DNA from: Bacteroidaceae bacterium
Lineage (GTDB): Bacteria > Bacteroidota > Bacteroidia > Bacteroidales > Bacteroidaceae
Assembly (NCBI GenBank): GCA_024693505.1
Contig: JAILKU010000021.1
Span: forward strand, 1-49,319
Direction of reading: 5' to 3'
DNA: 49,319 nt
Below are positions 1 through 8,635 of this stretch, piece after piece. The translations under genes were made by a program, and so were the position numbers. The notes below the pieces were generated by a model. The model saw nothing but the letters and a program-made list of their open reading frames with translations. It had not been told where the DNA came from and did not search any database. The first letter of the stretch is position 1, and each line of letters begins with the position of its first letter.

Positions 1-134
1 TTGTGGGCGGTACGCTGATTGCAGCCTCTGGACTCAGCATCCTGGAAATCAAGGACTGCAAGACGCTGAACCTGTTGCCATCACTCTTCGTTCCCGTACT
101 ATTCTTTATCGGGAAGTGGGCCTTGGGGTTGTAA
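1..134 (+). CDS. DUF554-type membrane protein, C-terminal fragment
   Basis: An open frame enters from the left edge and stops at TAA 132-134, giving the last 43 or so residues of a protein. The visible part has a glycine-rich hydrophobic stretch (VGGTLIAASGLSIL), a short polar loop (EIKDCKTLN) and a second hydrophobic segment ending in GKWALGL. This loop with LNLLPSLF is typical of the C-terminus of DUF554 (YdfK-like) multi-pass inner-membrane proteins, whose function is unknown. The call rests on pattern recognition of a short fragment. The start lies outside the window. Confidence 0.55.
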   Translation, partial: VGGTLIAASGLSILEIKDCKTLNLLPSLFVPVLFFIGKWALGL

Positions 135-179
135 TGGAGTATTAAGTGAGAGATTAACAGAAAATTCACGGGCTTTTAT

Positions 180-210
180 TTTGCTAATTTCTCACTTAGT
201 CGTAACTTTG
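180..210 (+). promoter_or_regulatory. Bacteroidota-type promoter for the metalloprotease gene
   Basis: TTTG at 180-183, a 19-bp spacer and TAACTTTG at 203-210 match the Bacteroidota primary sigma factor consensus (-33 TTTG, -7 TAnnTTTG). Transcription would begin near 217, leaving a leader of about 26 nt before the ATG at 243. Confidence 0.75.
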
Positions 211-242
211 CGCCCAAAATAACTAAATAGACAATTAGAACA

Positions 243-1058
243 ATGATTAAAAAGATTCTCCTCGCAGTCATAATGACTACAGTATGCCTAGGTGCTGAGG
301 CCCAACTGAAGTACAACAAGTATCACGCTCCCATCAAATTGGAGAAGAAATGGAAGAAGTACCATCCCGGCGACGTGATATTCAAAGACAAGTCGCCTCA
401 GACCGAAGGTTCACGCATTTATCATGACATTATCCCCGAGCCTACACCCTATATCCAGGAGAACGCCCGCCGAGTGCTCCAGACCCTCTACTTCGGTCCC
501 AAGGACAAGAACATCCCAAAACTGAAGCATATTTACTATACCTTGGAGGATTACAACGGTGTGAGTGCCAAGTCGGGACACGGCGACCACGTAGGCATCG
601 TCTATAGCACGCAATGGATTGAAAAGAGCTTTGCCGGCCAGGACACGATGCGCCTGGACTACGAAACGCGCGGCGTGCTCTATCACGAACTGACCCATGC
701 CTATCAGCTGGAGCCCAAAGGATGTGGCGAATACAGCGACGGAGGTGAGTTCTGGTGCTTCATAGAGGGTATGGCTGATGCAGTCCGTCTTGCCTGCGGC
801 TGTTTTGAACAGGACTTTCAGTCGAAGGACCGCCCACGCGCCAACACTTGGCGAAAGGGATACCGCGTAGCCGGCTATTTCCTATATTGGATTCAGCAGA
901 ATAAGGACAAGAATTTCCTGCGTAAGTTCAACCGCTCGGCCGCAGAACTTGACACTTGGTCGTGGGATGCAGCTATGCGACACGTTCTTGGCGACAAGCC
1001 TGAGAACGGAGTAGAAGTCCTCTGGACAGAGTATAGAAAGGCAATTGGGGAGATATAA
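243..1058 (+). CDS. Secreted basic-secretory-protein (BSP) family metalloprotease
   Basis: A 271-residue protein with a signal peptide (about residues 1-20, ending GAEA) and a zincin-like catalytic core. HELTH at residues 148-152 supplies two zinc-binding histidines and the catalytic glutamate, in the context YHELTHAYQ. It is followed by the family-typical EGMAD segment at 175-179, whose acidic residues probably complete the site. This arrangement matches the BSP (plant basic secretory protein) peptidase family, which also occurs in Bacteroidota. The protein is probably periplasmic or secreted; its substrate is unknown. It has its own promoter and converges with the FAS1 gene, 17 bp from its end. 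Confidence 0.8.
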   Translation: MIKKILLAVIMTTVCLGAEAQLKYNKYHAPIKLEKKWKKYHPGDVIFKDKSPQTEGSRIYHDIIPEPTPYIQENARRVLQTLYFGPKDKNIPKLKHIYYTLEDYNGVSAKSGHGDHVGIVYSTQWIEKSFAGQDTMRLDYETRGVLYHELTHAYQLEPKGCGEYSDGGEFWCFIEGMADAVRLACGCFEQDFQSKDRPRANTWRKGYRVAGYFLYWIQQNKDKNFLRKFNRSAAELDTWSWDAAMRHVLGDKPENGVEVLWTEYRKAIGEI

Positions 1059-1075
1059 ATAAGACCTGCCCCAAT

Positions 1076-3298
1076 CTACCAGATATCCTCAGGCTCCTCC
1101 GGATTGTCATAGACCTCCTTGGCAACGTACTCGAAGTAGTCCATGAAGAATTCTTTGTTCTGCTCGTCAAGTACGGACTTGAACCTTATGTAGTAATTAC
1201 GGTTGGGCTGCATATAGCTCGTCACCATGACGCGGCGCGTGATAAAGTGGGAATGCCGGACTGAGGTATTGCCACCCAGAACGTTAGACCACGAGTTTGG
1301 CGCCTTCATGAATCCCTTTGTGCGCATGTGCTTAGTCACTTCGTCATCATACTCCTCGTCGCCCGAATCCTCTTCCCATCCTACATTACTGGGTTTGGTC
1401 TCATTGGGGAAGCGATGCTCCAGTCCTCCCATACGGAGATCCATTGGGATACCCGCAGCCGGCATCAGGCCCTTGTCAGCACCGAAGTACACTTGTGCCA
1501 TGGAACGGACATAGGAACCTGTGGCCACGCCAAAGCGTATCTCGTAGAGTCCGGCTCGTGGTACCGGCGGGAGCTTCATCGTGAAGTCGTAGCGGCCGAT
1601 GATGTTGTACTCATCGCCCTGCAGATTGTACCATCCGCACTGGTATCCGGGCAGGTAGTAGAACTGCGTGCCTTCGCGCGTCTCGATGTTCTCTACGTAT
1701 GAGTAGTTGTACGGAATGCCGCGGCAGTTAGTGGCTCCGCTGGAGTAGTAGGCGCGCTGTGCCCTTATGTCGTTATTCATCAGCTCGGGCATCAGGCATC
1801 CGGCATCTATGCGGACACGCTGGCTACCCATCTGGTTGCAGACATTCTCGGTGCAGACAAGCAGGTCCTCTATGGGGTAGATAATGCCGTTGATAATGCT
1901 GCGGCTATCGGTTCCTGTCTCGGAGTAGGTCAGTACTCGCACGCCCTTGTTCTCGTCGGGCCTAATAGCCGTGCCCTTCAGCTGGGGGAACTCACCGCTC
2001 TCGCGGTAGTCATTCTCGTAGCCGTGGCTTTTGCTGAACCGTCCGCGCCCGTTTCGCAGCAGGGGGAAACGGTTAAGGTAGATGCCCTCGCTCTCACGGC
2101 TCTCGTAAGTTTTCAGCAGGCGGGGAATACCCATTGTCTGGTAGTAGTCCATGATGGGTATGGTGGGGGTTGAGCTGCCGATATTATAATTGAAGCCAAG
2201 CTCGTTGTAGTGGATGACCAGTTTCTCTCGTCCGATACGCTGATTCAGCATGTGATACGTCACAAACTGGTTGAGCACGTTCCGCTCGTCATGGAAGTTG
2301 TCATCGAAAGTGGTACCCTCCACGTTACCGAAAAGCCCGGAGTTTACGAGGTAGTCTCGCACACTCTCGACGGTAATCTCCGCAGCCGGGCGGCCCATCG
2401 TCTGCTCCCAGAAGTGGTCGGTTTCGGCAAAGATGGTAAAACCGTAGTAACGGTGCTCGGGTATAGTGCCCACCTGGCCGAATGAGGTGTGCTTCATCAA
2501 GTCTTCCACAGCACCCGAGAGGTAGAGTTTCTCCCACACCTCGTCCCGGAGGGCATTCAGCGTATCGGCCAGACCGCAAGCCACGATTAGGCGCGACATC
2601 ACGCTGAATCCGCTTTTAGAATCTGCAGCCGTCCATTCCCGAAGCAGGTCGCCCAGTCGGTCGTTCGCAGGGGCAATGACGCCCTCCATCTGGTGGACGA
2701 ATCCGTTGGTCAGCATAATGCCGCGGTTGCGCAGACTTACATTGCAAATACCATTGATGAGGATGCTGTCGGCATCCGTTGTACCATAGAATACACGCAG
2801 TTTGCGGTCGTTCATGTTCGACAGGCCGAATTCATGCTCGTGATCCGGAAAATCGGGCACGTCGAATGCAACCTGGTCGCCACCGTCAATAATGCTGTTA
2901 TAGACAATCACCTTCTCGATGGAGTCCAGGTCGGCCTCGCTGCGGAAGCCATCCCAAGAGGGCGCGTTGATGATGCCCTGAGCGCATAGCGTGTCCAGAT
3001 AGGTCTGTATGGCCTCGTTCGTAGGGGCAAAGACGGTGTAATGTCCTCGTGCCGAAAGCAGCTGCTTCAGAGTAGTCTTGGAAACAGGACTCACCTGAAC
3101 GCGTCCAAGGAGCTGAACGTACTCACTATACTCCTCGTGATCAGAAAGATATTGCGTGATGGTCTTCTCGGAAAAAATGTAGCGGGCAGACGTATCGATG
3201 CTCTCCTGGCAAGCATTGAACAGAAAAAAGCTAAACAGGGAAGTCAGTAGTAGTGTGGTTAATCTCGTTATACGGTACATAAATTGATGTTTTTTCAA
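1076..3298 (-). CDS. Fasciclin (FAS1) domain lipoprotein
   Basis: A 740-residue protein with a lipoprotein signal ending FNAC (lipidated Cys30), so it is probably anchored in the outer membrane. After the signal, YTVFAPTNEAIQTYL is a clear FAS1 hallmark. A second FAS1-like unit lies around residues 210-360, with TYHMLNQRIG near its end. The C-terminal half is less familiar and may be a beta-rich ligand-binding part. FAS1 domains are adhesion or binding modules; Bacteroidota often place such lipoproteins beside SusC/SusD, but here the gene stands alone. The second Met (3280) is a plausible true start, because the first lies only a few bases from the predicted transcription start. The architecture resembles the two FAS1 lipoproteins at the right end of the window. 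Confidence 0.8.
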   Translation of the reverse strand: MKKHQFMYRITRLTTLLLTSLFSFFLFNACQESIDTSARYIFSEKTITQYLSDHEEYSEYVQLLGRVQVSPVSKTTLKQLLSARGHYTVFAPTNEAIQTYLDTLCAQGIINAPSWDGFRSEADLDSIEKVIVYNSIIDGGDQVAFDVPDFPDHEHEFGLSNMNDRKLRVFYGTTDADSILINGICNVSLRNRGIMLTNGFVHQMEGVIAPANDRLGDLLREWTAADSKSGFSVMSRLIVACGLADTLNALRDEVWEKLYLSGAVEDLMKHTSFGQVGTIPEHRYYGFTIFAETDHFWEQTMGRPAAEITVESVRDYLVNSGLFGNVEGTTFDDNFHDERNVLNQFVTYHMLNQRIGREKLVIHYNELGFNYNIGSSTPTIPIMDYYQTMGIPRLLKTYESRESEGIYLNRFPLLRNGRGRFSKSHGYENDYRESGEFPQLKGTAIRPDENKGVRVLTYSETGTDSRSIINGIIYPIEDLLVCTENVCNQMGSQRVRIDAGCLMPELMNNDIRAQRAYYSSGATNCRGIPYNYSYVENIETREGTQFYYLPGYQCGWYNLQGDEYNIIGRYDFTMKLPPVPRAGLYEIRFGVATGSYVRSMAQVYFGADKGLMPAAGIPMDLRMGGLEHRFPNETKPSNVGWEEDSGDEEYDDEVTKHMRTKGFMKAPNSWSNVLGGNTSVRHSHFITRRVMVTSYMQPNRNYYIRFKSVLDEQNKEFFMDYFEYVAKEVYDNPEEPEDIW

Positions 3299-3308
3299 AA
3301 TAGAGCGA

Positions 3309-3340
3309 CGAAGATAGGGCTTTTTTCTGGCTTCCGCAAG
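3309..3340 (-). promoter_or_regulatory. Possible promoter for the FAS1 lipoprotein gene
   Basis: Read on the minus strand: CTTG (3340-3337), a 20-bp spacer, then TATCTTCG (3316-3309). Each box differs from consensus by one base. Transcription would start around 3302, which favours the second Met at 3280 as the start codon. Confidence 0.4.
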
Positions 3341-3410
3341 ATTTTCATTTTCTTTTTTACACTAGAAGCGGCAAATGGGAAATCTGCACCCGCAAAAGCC
3401 CCAAAGTTTT

Positions 3411-3470
3411 GCCAGACCCGGGTTTAAATTTTGCTAAACCCGGGTTTAAATTTTACCAGACCCGGGTCTA
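3411..3470. repeat. Three tandem 22-bp units with palindromic CCCGGG cores
   Basis: CCCGGG occurs at 3417-3422, 3439-3444 and 3461-3466, exactly 22 bp apart. Flanks are near-identical: units begin AGACCCGGGT or AAACCCGGGT and are joined by TTAAATTTT plus GCTA or ACCA. Each core is a palindrome (AAACCCGGGTTT, AGACCCGGGTCT). The array overlaps the 3' end of the BASS transporter gene and encodes its last eight or so residues. Confidence 0.8.
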
Positions 3471-4426
3471 GTAAAACTGATACGCCTGTGAAGCCACAGT
3501 TCGTAGGAGTTAATCAGATTCTGCCAAAGCACGTAGCAGCCTGCACCCACACTCGAAAGCGGACTCAGGTAGAGCCATGCCACCCAGATGGCCAGGGCTG
3601 TGTTTTTCTGAAACATGCCCTGAACAGAACATACCCTCACACGATAATGCCGCCCGATGAGATGGCCCAAGGCGTACTGGAAAACCGATGTGAAAAACGT
3701 CAGGAGGGCAATGAGTAGAAGAGTCTGGATGCCCGATGGAGACTGGATGATATTGCGCAGGGTGACACCAGCCGTGATGGAGAGCGAAAAGGCCCAGCTG
3801 TAGAAGCCCAAGTCGGTGTGCGACTCTATGTAGCGGCGCACCGGACCGACCCAGTGGCGCACGATAAAGCCCAGCGCCAGGGGAAGGACGAGCACAACGG
3901 CCATTTTGTGCAGGATGACCAGGAAAGCAGAGAAGAAGGTAGCCCCATGAGAAGGCTCAAGCAACGGGAATACTGCAGGAATAAGCACGGCCATAGCCAG
4001 CGAGGAGATGAGCGTAAAGGTTGTCATCTGCGTGATGTCGCCGCCGAGCTTGGCCGTCACAACCGGAGCAGCAGTGGCACAAGGTGCTATGACACAGATG
4101 AGTACGGACTCCAATACCCACTTTACATTCTGACTGGCTCCATCCTGCCCTGCTGCCAGAGTAAGCCAAACAAGCAGACCGGTGCATAGCAGTTGCAAGA
4201 CCAATACTGCGATATGCCAGCGGCAGAGGCGCATAAGATGGAAATCGACCTTGGAGAAGGTAACGAAGAGAGTGGCAAAGACTGAAAGCGGCAGGATGCT
4301 CTCGCAGAAAGGACCCAGCACTAAAGCGAGGGGTTCTAACTGCGGAACATAGGCGAAGAGCAGGTACAAGGCGGAACCTACTATAATCGCCACAGGCAGC
4401 GTCCAGTTCTTGAGAAATTGTTTCAC
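3446..4426 (-). CDS. Bile acid:sodium symporter (BASS) family transporter
   Basis: A 326-residue polytopic inner-membrane protein with eight to ten hydrophobic segments and no signal peptide. Conserved-looking stretches include CVIAPCATAAPVVTAKLGGD and a late segment with FQKNTALAIWVAW, both in the style of BASS/SBF-like transporters. The family moves organic anions with sodium; the substrate cannot be read from sequence. It starts 12 bp after the acetyl-esterase-like gene and probably shares a transcript with it and the GH2 gene, so it may import an acid released by those enzymes (inference). The last residues (TRPGSGKI) are encoded by a palindromic tandem repeat and are unlikely to be ancestral. 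Confidence 0.75.
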   Translation of the reverse strand: MKQFLKNWTLPVAIIVGSALYLLFAYVPQLEPLALVLGPFCESILPLSVFATLFVTFSKVDFHLMRLCRWHIAVLVLQLLCTGLLVWLTLAAGQDGASQNVKWVLESVLICVIAPCATAAPVVTAKLGGDITQMTTFTLISSLAMAVLIPAVFPLLEPSHGATFFSAFLVILHKMAVVLVLPLALGFIVRHWVGPVRRYIESHTDLGFYSWAFSLSITAGVTLRNIIQSPSGIQTLLLIALLTFFTSVFQYALGHLIGRHYRVRVCSVQGMFQKNTALAIWVAWLYLSPLSSVGAGCYVLWQNLINSYELWLHRRISFTRPGSGKI

Positions 4427-4438
4427 CTTACATCATTA

Positions 4439-5551
4439 TTATTTTAAGTGCGCCCGAACGAAGTTCCAAATGCCGGCCTTGTAAAAACGGTGACCGCCCG
4501 AACCCTCATACATCTCGCAGTTCTGCTCAGCACCGGCCTTGCGATAGATTTGCTTTACCTCAGCAAACGCCTTACGAGCCTCGTTGATAGGGAAGATTTC
4601 GTCCTTCTGCCCGCAGATAGGATAGAAGCAGCGGGGAGCTGTGAGGCCGGCCACATCGCTCATCTCGCCCAATTCCATTATGCCTGGCAGATAGTTGCAC
4701 TCACAATGGATAATCGTGCCGATGCTGCCGCTCATTGTACAGAAGGCACAGGCGGGAGCTGATATTGTGATACGGGGCTCCACAGCTCCGGCAAAGATGG
4801 TGGCCGTTCCCCCACCCGACTGTCCTGTGACGATGATGTTACGCCCATCTACCGGAAGATTCTCAAGGGCGTAGTCAATGAGTTTCATTATATCCCAAAC
4901 GCGATCGCCGATAGGGGTACGCCCGACAAGGAGATCGTTCACAAGGAGTGTACGGCACGAACAGGTGGCATTGCTGCTCAATTCCCGGGGATGGCGCGTC
5001 GGCCCGAAGCCCCGGGCTGCAGGAGCGATAGCGATATAGCCCTCCTTGACAGCCTGGACGGCAATATCGCGTTCACCGTCGCGCACAAGTGCCGTATCGG
5101 CAGCACTCAGATAGACACCGGCATAGAGTTCTGTGTTAAGGGAATGTCCGTGAGGTGTTATGACCAGGGGAACTTTGCCGCTTAGGTTACGGGGACGCAG
5201 AATCACACAGGGCAGAGGCACATCTGGCTCCGTCCAAATGATCCAGCGCTCGCGAATGCCGAAGTCCACTTCCTCTCGATTGACAAACTGGGCCTTAGGC
5301 TTAAAGTCGCCTAGCCTACGTTCCAGGAGCGAAACGCCCATGATGTCTTTCAGCTCAGTCCGGAACCGCTTCTGCCAGGTGGAAAACTTGCGAGGCTGCT
5401 GCGAGGCAAAGTGGTATCGCATTCCCGACTCCTGATAGAGCCGGTCGAAGTGGTTTTGCCACTCAAATGTTTGACTCAATTCGTCCTGCTGCGCATAGAC
5501 GGCACTGCTGACGGCAATAGCTAATGCCGCAAAAAGATGTCTGGTATTCAT
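4439..5551 (-). CDS. Secreted alpha/beta-hydrolase, acetyl-xylan-esterase-like
   Basis: A 370-residue protein with a signal peptide (about residues 1-20, ending VYA). The nucleophile elbow is GQSGGG with Ser245. Upstream, ITPHGHS carries oxyanion-type residues, and near the C-terminus GGHRFYKAG offers the catalytic His; the Asp in GQKDEIFP is a reasonable acid. The layout matches the Abhydrolase_7/acetyl-xylan-esterase-like group common in Bacteroidota polysaccharide loci. Its start codon overlaps the stop of the GH2 gene (ATGA), and the BASS gene follows closely, so the three are probably co-transcribed. It likely removes acyl groups from glycans in the periplasm; the exact ester is unknown. 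Confidence 0.75.
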   Translation of the reverse strand: MNTRHLFAALAIAVSSAVYAQQDELSQTFEWQNHFDRLYQESGMRYHFASQQPRKFSTWQKRFRTELKDIMGVSLLERRLGDFKPKAQFVNREEVDFGIRERWIIWTEPDVPLPCVILRPRNLSGKVPLVITPHGHSLNTELYAGVYLSAADTALVRDGERDIAVQAVKEGYIAIAPAARGFGPTRHPRELSSNATCSCRTLLVNDLLVGRTPIGDRVWDIMKLIDYALENLPVDGRNIIVTGQSGGGTATIFAGAVEPRITISAPACAFCTMSGSIGTIIHCECNYLPGIMELGEMSDVAGLTAPRCFYPICGQKDEIFPINEARKAFAEVKQIYRKAGAEQNCEMYEGSGGHRFYKAGIWNFVRAHLK

Positions 5552-8415
5552 TGCTTTTCTTGTTTGTATATTTTATAGATGATGAAGCGAGTGCCCTGGG
5601 CATTGCTGCGGAAGCGGAAGGGCTCCAGGCGGGTTATGCTGCGTCCTGCCGGCACATCGACGTTCTGGAACTTTTTCGTCTCAAGGGTGCGCCCTTTCTC
5701 ATTCTGCAGTTCAATGACCAGGTTGACCTTGCAGGCTTCTTCCAGATTAAAGATGACAGGACGGATGCTGTCCCCAGGACCGTAGGCTGTATCCACATCG
5801 TCGCTGCCGGCCCAGATGCGCTGGAACGCCATCCTATTGGCATAGAACGCCAGCTTAGGCACACAGAAGGGGTCGATGAGCGGTTTCTGATAGGTGAACA
5901 TATTTGCACCAGACTCCATCGTGCACCAGGAATACCCGCTCACTCCGGCCAGAGTCTGCATCTTCATGGACTCCCAGGCGGAGAAGGCCTGATAGGCCTG
6001 GCTGGCACGCCATTCACTGGTCTGAAGAAGGCGCCCGATATTACCTTCGTTATACGACCACTCATAGGACTGAATCTCGAACCAGGGCTCCTTCCGGGCC
6101 AATTCCCAGTTGGGTTGCCCAATGGACTCCTCATGTTCGAAGTTGAAATAGCAGAGGTCCCTGGCCTCGAGACACAGCCGAGCCCAGTCGTTGGGAATGC
6201 GACGGACGCGACTCCAATTATGGTCGTAGCCCGAATAGGCATCCTGACTTCCGCGAGTCATCATCCGATGCATCAGCAACGGGTTTGGCGGCAGAGGATT
6301 GCCCTTAATGTCGATTGTACCGTCGTAATTGGCATAGTGGGAATGCTGCCAGAAGGAGGTTGGCGAAATCAGGCGCGATGAGTCGGCCGAGAGAATCGAC
6401 TGGATAATCTGCGTGAAATAATCCTGCGTATCCTTGACCGGATGCTCCTTGAATTTGTTGGGATGATTGCTGGCCTCCCATAGCACGATAGACGGATGAT
6501 TATATACCGAACGGATATAGGAAGGATAGTCGGCGATATCCACGTTCCAGGCCTCGCCCTCGCGAATCCACCCTGCAGTCTGCCAGGAGAGATAGAGCCC
6601 CATCTGGTCGGCATACTCAGCAAAGCGGGCATCATTAAGTCCCTCGGTCACCCCCGCTTCGGCATGAACATGAATACGCAGGAAGTTACCTCCCATCGCC
6701 TTTACCATCAGCATTTCGCGCATAACCTGCTCATCGGTGGCACAGCGAACCGTACGGGACACATACTCAATGGGAGGCCTGAAACCCATGTTCTGCCCTC
6801 CATTGAGCATTTCGGGAAAGTTGTTGACGTAGAGTACCCCCTGACGCTGCTCTATGAGGCGGATACCTGTAGTTGTCACCCAGTCATCAAAGGGCTTCCC
6901 ATCGGCATCGAGCAGGATGACTTCCACACGATAGAGCCTGGGATTTGTAGGGAACCAAAGAGCGGGATGCTCCAGTTTCAAGTCAAGTTCCACTATATTA
7001 TCCCGGGGACGAAGTTCCAGTTCCCTGGAGGCAGAAGCCACGCAGTCGCCTTCCTGAGGGAACCAGGGATAGTAGTTCACCCGGAGCGATGCCTTCTGAC
7101 TTTTAATGGAGGCGTTATGTATGGTGAAGCGGTGGTGCTGAACGGCGCTTTCATCGGAAAGGGAGCGGGTATGAACCAGCCCTTCCGCAATGCGGCTCTG
7201 CCCGGAAGTGAGGACAAGAGCGGTACGGCCCAAGAACCAGCCCAGATTGTGGTCGGTAGGCGTATGAAGCATCGGATATTTCGCGAAATACGGCTTAACG
7301 CGAACGGCTATGACGTTCTCCTGGTCAGGCACCAAATACTCGCTGATGTCAATGCATCTGGGTTGGCGTCCCTGCAGGACTGCAGCCGGCTCCCCGTTTA
7401 TCCAAACCTCTCCAGCCGGGTCCAGGGTTTCTATCTCCAAATGGGCCGCATCGAACTTACCCACCCTTACCTTCTTGCGCAGGTAGTAACTCTCGCCTGC
7501 CTCTTTCAATCCGCCGTGCTGGGAGGGAAGGGAGACGGTTTCCCATGCTTCATCATTGTAGCCGGCAGTCTGCCAACCCTGCATCTGCGGTACCGGACGG
7601 AAGTCCTCATCATAGAGAAGCTCCATACGGAAGGGCGTGGCTTTCACCTCGGGCTGAGGGATGAAGTTATAAAGGGAGAAGGCTGTTAGCGTGGCTGTTC
7701 CGTCATGGGCATTAAGGGTGAAAGCCGTAACGGACGTTCCGAAGTCCTCCGGCAAGGAAAACTCGCGGACGGTACGGTTTCCTGACGAGAGAAAGAGGCG
7801 ATGGTTAGACAAGTCGCCATAAATCTCCACATCGGACAACCCCTTTACGGGCACACTGAGAACGCCTCCACCCTGGCCTTGGAAATCTACCGTGAGCGAA
7901 GAGGGTGCATCAGACAGAGTAGCCCTGATTCTGAAACGCCATTCCAGCGGACAGATGGGCGGAGAGGCCGTAGCATGGTCCAACCGAAGCGTGCCTTCCC
8001 CGATGCGAGCCCCCTGGGCTGTCCATAGCTTCCACCGACTGGCTTGCTCGGTTTCCTTCTGGGGCTTATACCCGCAGGCACGCCACTCCTGAAGCGGGAT
8101 GGTGCGGCGTACAGCTGTTGTGGGCTGCGGCTTGATATGACTCAGGGCCGTCAGGCAATCCTCAGATGAAAAAAGGGGTTTGTCCAGGTTGGGATTGCCC
8201 CAGAAACGGGAGGCATAATCAGCATACTGGCTCAGGAAAGAGATGCGTTCCTCCAAGCCCATCCACTCGGTTTCTCCATGGAGATCAGTAGAACCATCTG
8301 CCTTCGCATCACGGGTGAAGTAGCGCATCTCGAAGGACGTGGATTCCTGGGAAGTGACACGAAGAACAGGCCAAAAGAGGAAGGCACAAAAGGCAAGAAA
8401 GGAGGCTTTTCTCAT
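5548..8415 (-). CDS. Glycoside hydrolase family 2-type protein
   Basis: A 955-residue secreted protein (signal peptide about residues 1-22). The first 250 residues are poorly recognised. A jelly-roll sugar-binding domain follows (about 285-400; NDEAWETVSLP, VWINGEPA), then an immunoglobulin-like domain (about 400-520) and a TIM barrel (about 525-830; GGNFLRIHVH, NHPSIVLWEASNHP). GH2 enzymes are retaining beta-glycosidases. In most of them the acid/base is the Glu of a W-S-L-G-N-E motif; here the aligned stretch is WEASNH (646-651), with His at that place. A Glu cluster, FEHEES at 759-764, could hold the nucleophile. It is the first gene of an operon with the esterase and the BASS transporter. 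The sugar specificity is not deducible. Confidence 0.8.
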   Translation of the reverse strand: MRKASFLAFCAFLFWPVLRVTSQESTSFEMRYFTRDAKADGSTDLHGETEWMGLEERISFLSQYADYASRFWGNPNLDKPLFSSEDCLTALSHIKPQPTTAVRRTIPLQEWRACGYKPQKETEQASRWKLWTAQGARIGEGTLRLDHATASPPICPLEWRFRIRATLSDAPSSLTVDFQGQGGGVLSVPVKGLSDVEIYGDLSNHRLFLSSGNRTVREFSLPEDFGTSVTAFTLNAHDGTATLTAFSLYNFIPQPEVKATPFRMELLYDEDFRPVPQMQGWQTAGYNDEAWETVSLPSQHGGLKEAGESYYLRKKVRVGKFDAAHLEIETLDPAGEVWINGEPAAVLQGRQPRCIDISEYLVPDQENVIAVRVKPYFAKYPMLHTPTDHNLGWFLGRTALVLTSGQSRIAEGLVHTRSLSDESAVQHHRFTIHNASIKSQKASLRVNYYPWFPQEGDCVASASRELELRPRDNIVELDLKLEHPALWFPTNPRLYRVEVILLDADGKPFDDWVTTTGIRLIEQRQGVLYVNNFPEMLNGGQNMGFRPPIEYVSRTVRCATDEQVMREMLMVKAMGGNFLRIHVHAEAGVTEGLNDARFAEYADQMGLYLSWQTAGWIREGEAWNVDIADYPSYIRSVYNHPSIVLWEASNHPNKFKEHPVKDTQDYFTQIIQSILSADSSRLISPTSFWQHSHYANYDGTIDIKGNPLPPNPLLMHRMMTRGSQDAYSGYDHNWSRVRRIPNDWARLCLEARDLCYFNFEHEESIGQPNWELARKEPWFEIQSYEWSYNEGNIGRLLQTSEWRASQAYQAFSAWESMKMQTLAGVSGYSWCTMESGANMFTYQKPLIDPFCVPKLAFYANRMAFQRIWAGSDDVDTAYGPGDSIRPVIFNLEEACKVNLVIELQNEKGRTLETKKFQNVDVPAGRSITRLEPFRFRSNAQGTRFIIYKIYKQEKQ

Positions 8416-8447
8416 AGAGTTGAATTTGCTGAAAGGTTAAAGATATG

Positions 8448-8455
8448 CAAAGATA
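8448..8455 (-). promoter_or_regulatory. -7 element for the GH2/esterase/transporter operon
   Basis: TATCTTTG on the minus strand (CAAAGATA as written), 33 bp upstream of the GH2 start codon. It is a perfect TAnnTTTG match; no convincing -33 box is seen at the usual distance. Confidence 0.55.
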
Positions 8456-8594
8456 GACAGATTATTTAGCATAAAGAGGCAATTTTGGTTAAAAAGAGTT
8501 AAAAGAAGAGGTAATATGGTGAAAAGGAGGGCTATGAAGCTATGAAAAGCACAATTATCTGGAACATAATGGGCCTTATGTGAGAAAAAATCCA

Positions 8595-8602
8595 TATCTT
8601 TG
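8595..8602 (+). promoter_or_regulatory. -7 element for the rhamnosidase gene
   Basis: TATCTTTG, 34 bp upstream of the ATG at 8636. The TTG at 8600-8602 inside this box is in frame with the gene, but it would precede the transcription start and so is not the real start codon. The -33 box is weak. Confidence 0.6.
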
Positions 8603-8635
8603 CGCAGAAAAGAACGATTTAAACATTATTCTAAT

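Noticed and set aside
3411..3470. CRISPR-like repeat
   Set aside because: Period 22 bp with near-identical linkers, so there is no spacer diversity.
6496..7689. Plus-strand open frame of about 397 codons
   Set aside because: Antisense of the GH2 gene, no signal, motif or promoter.
8600..8635. TTG start for the rhamnosidase
   Set aside because: The TTG is part of the -7 box TATCTTTG and precedes the expected transcript start; ATG 8636 gives a clean signal peptide.
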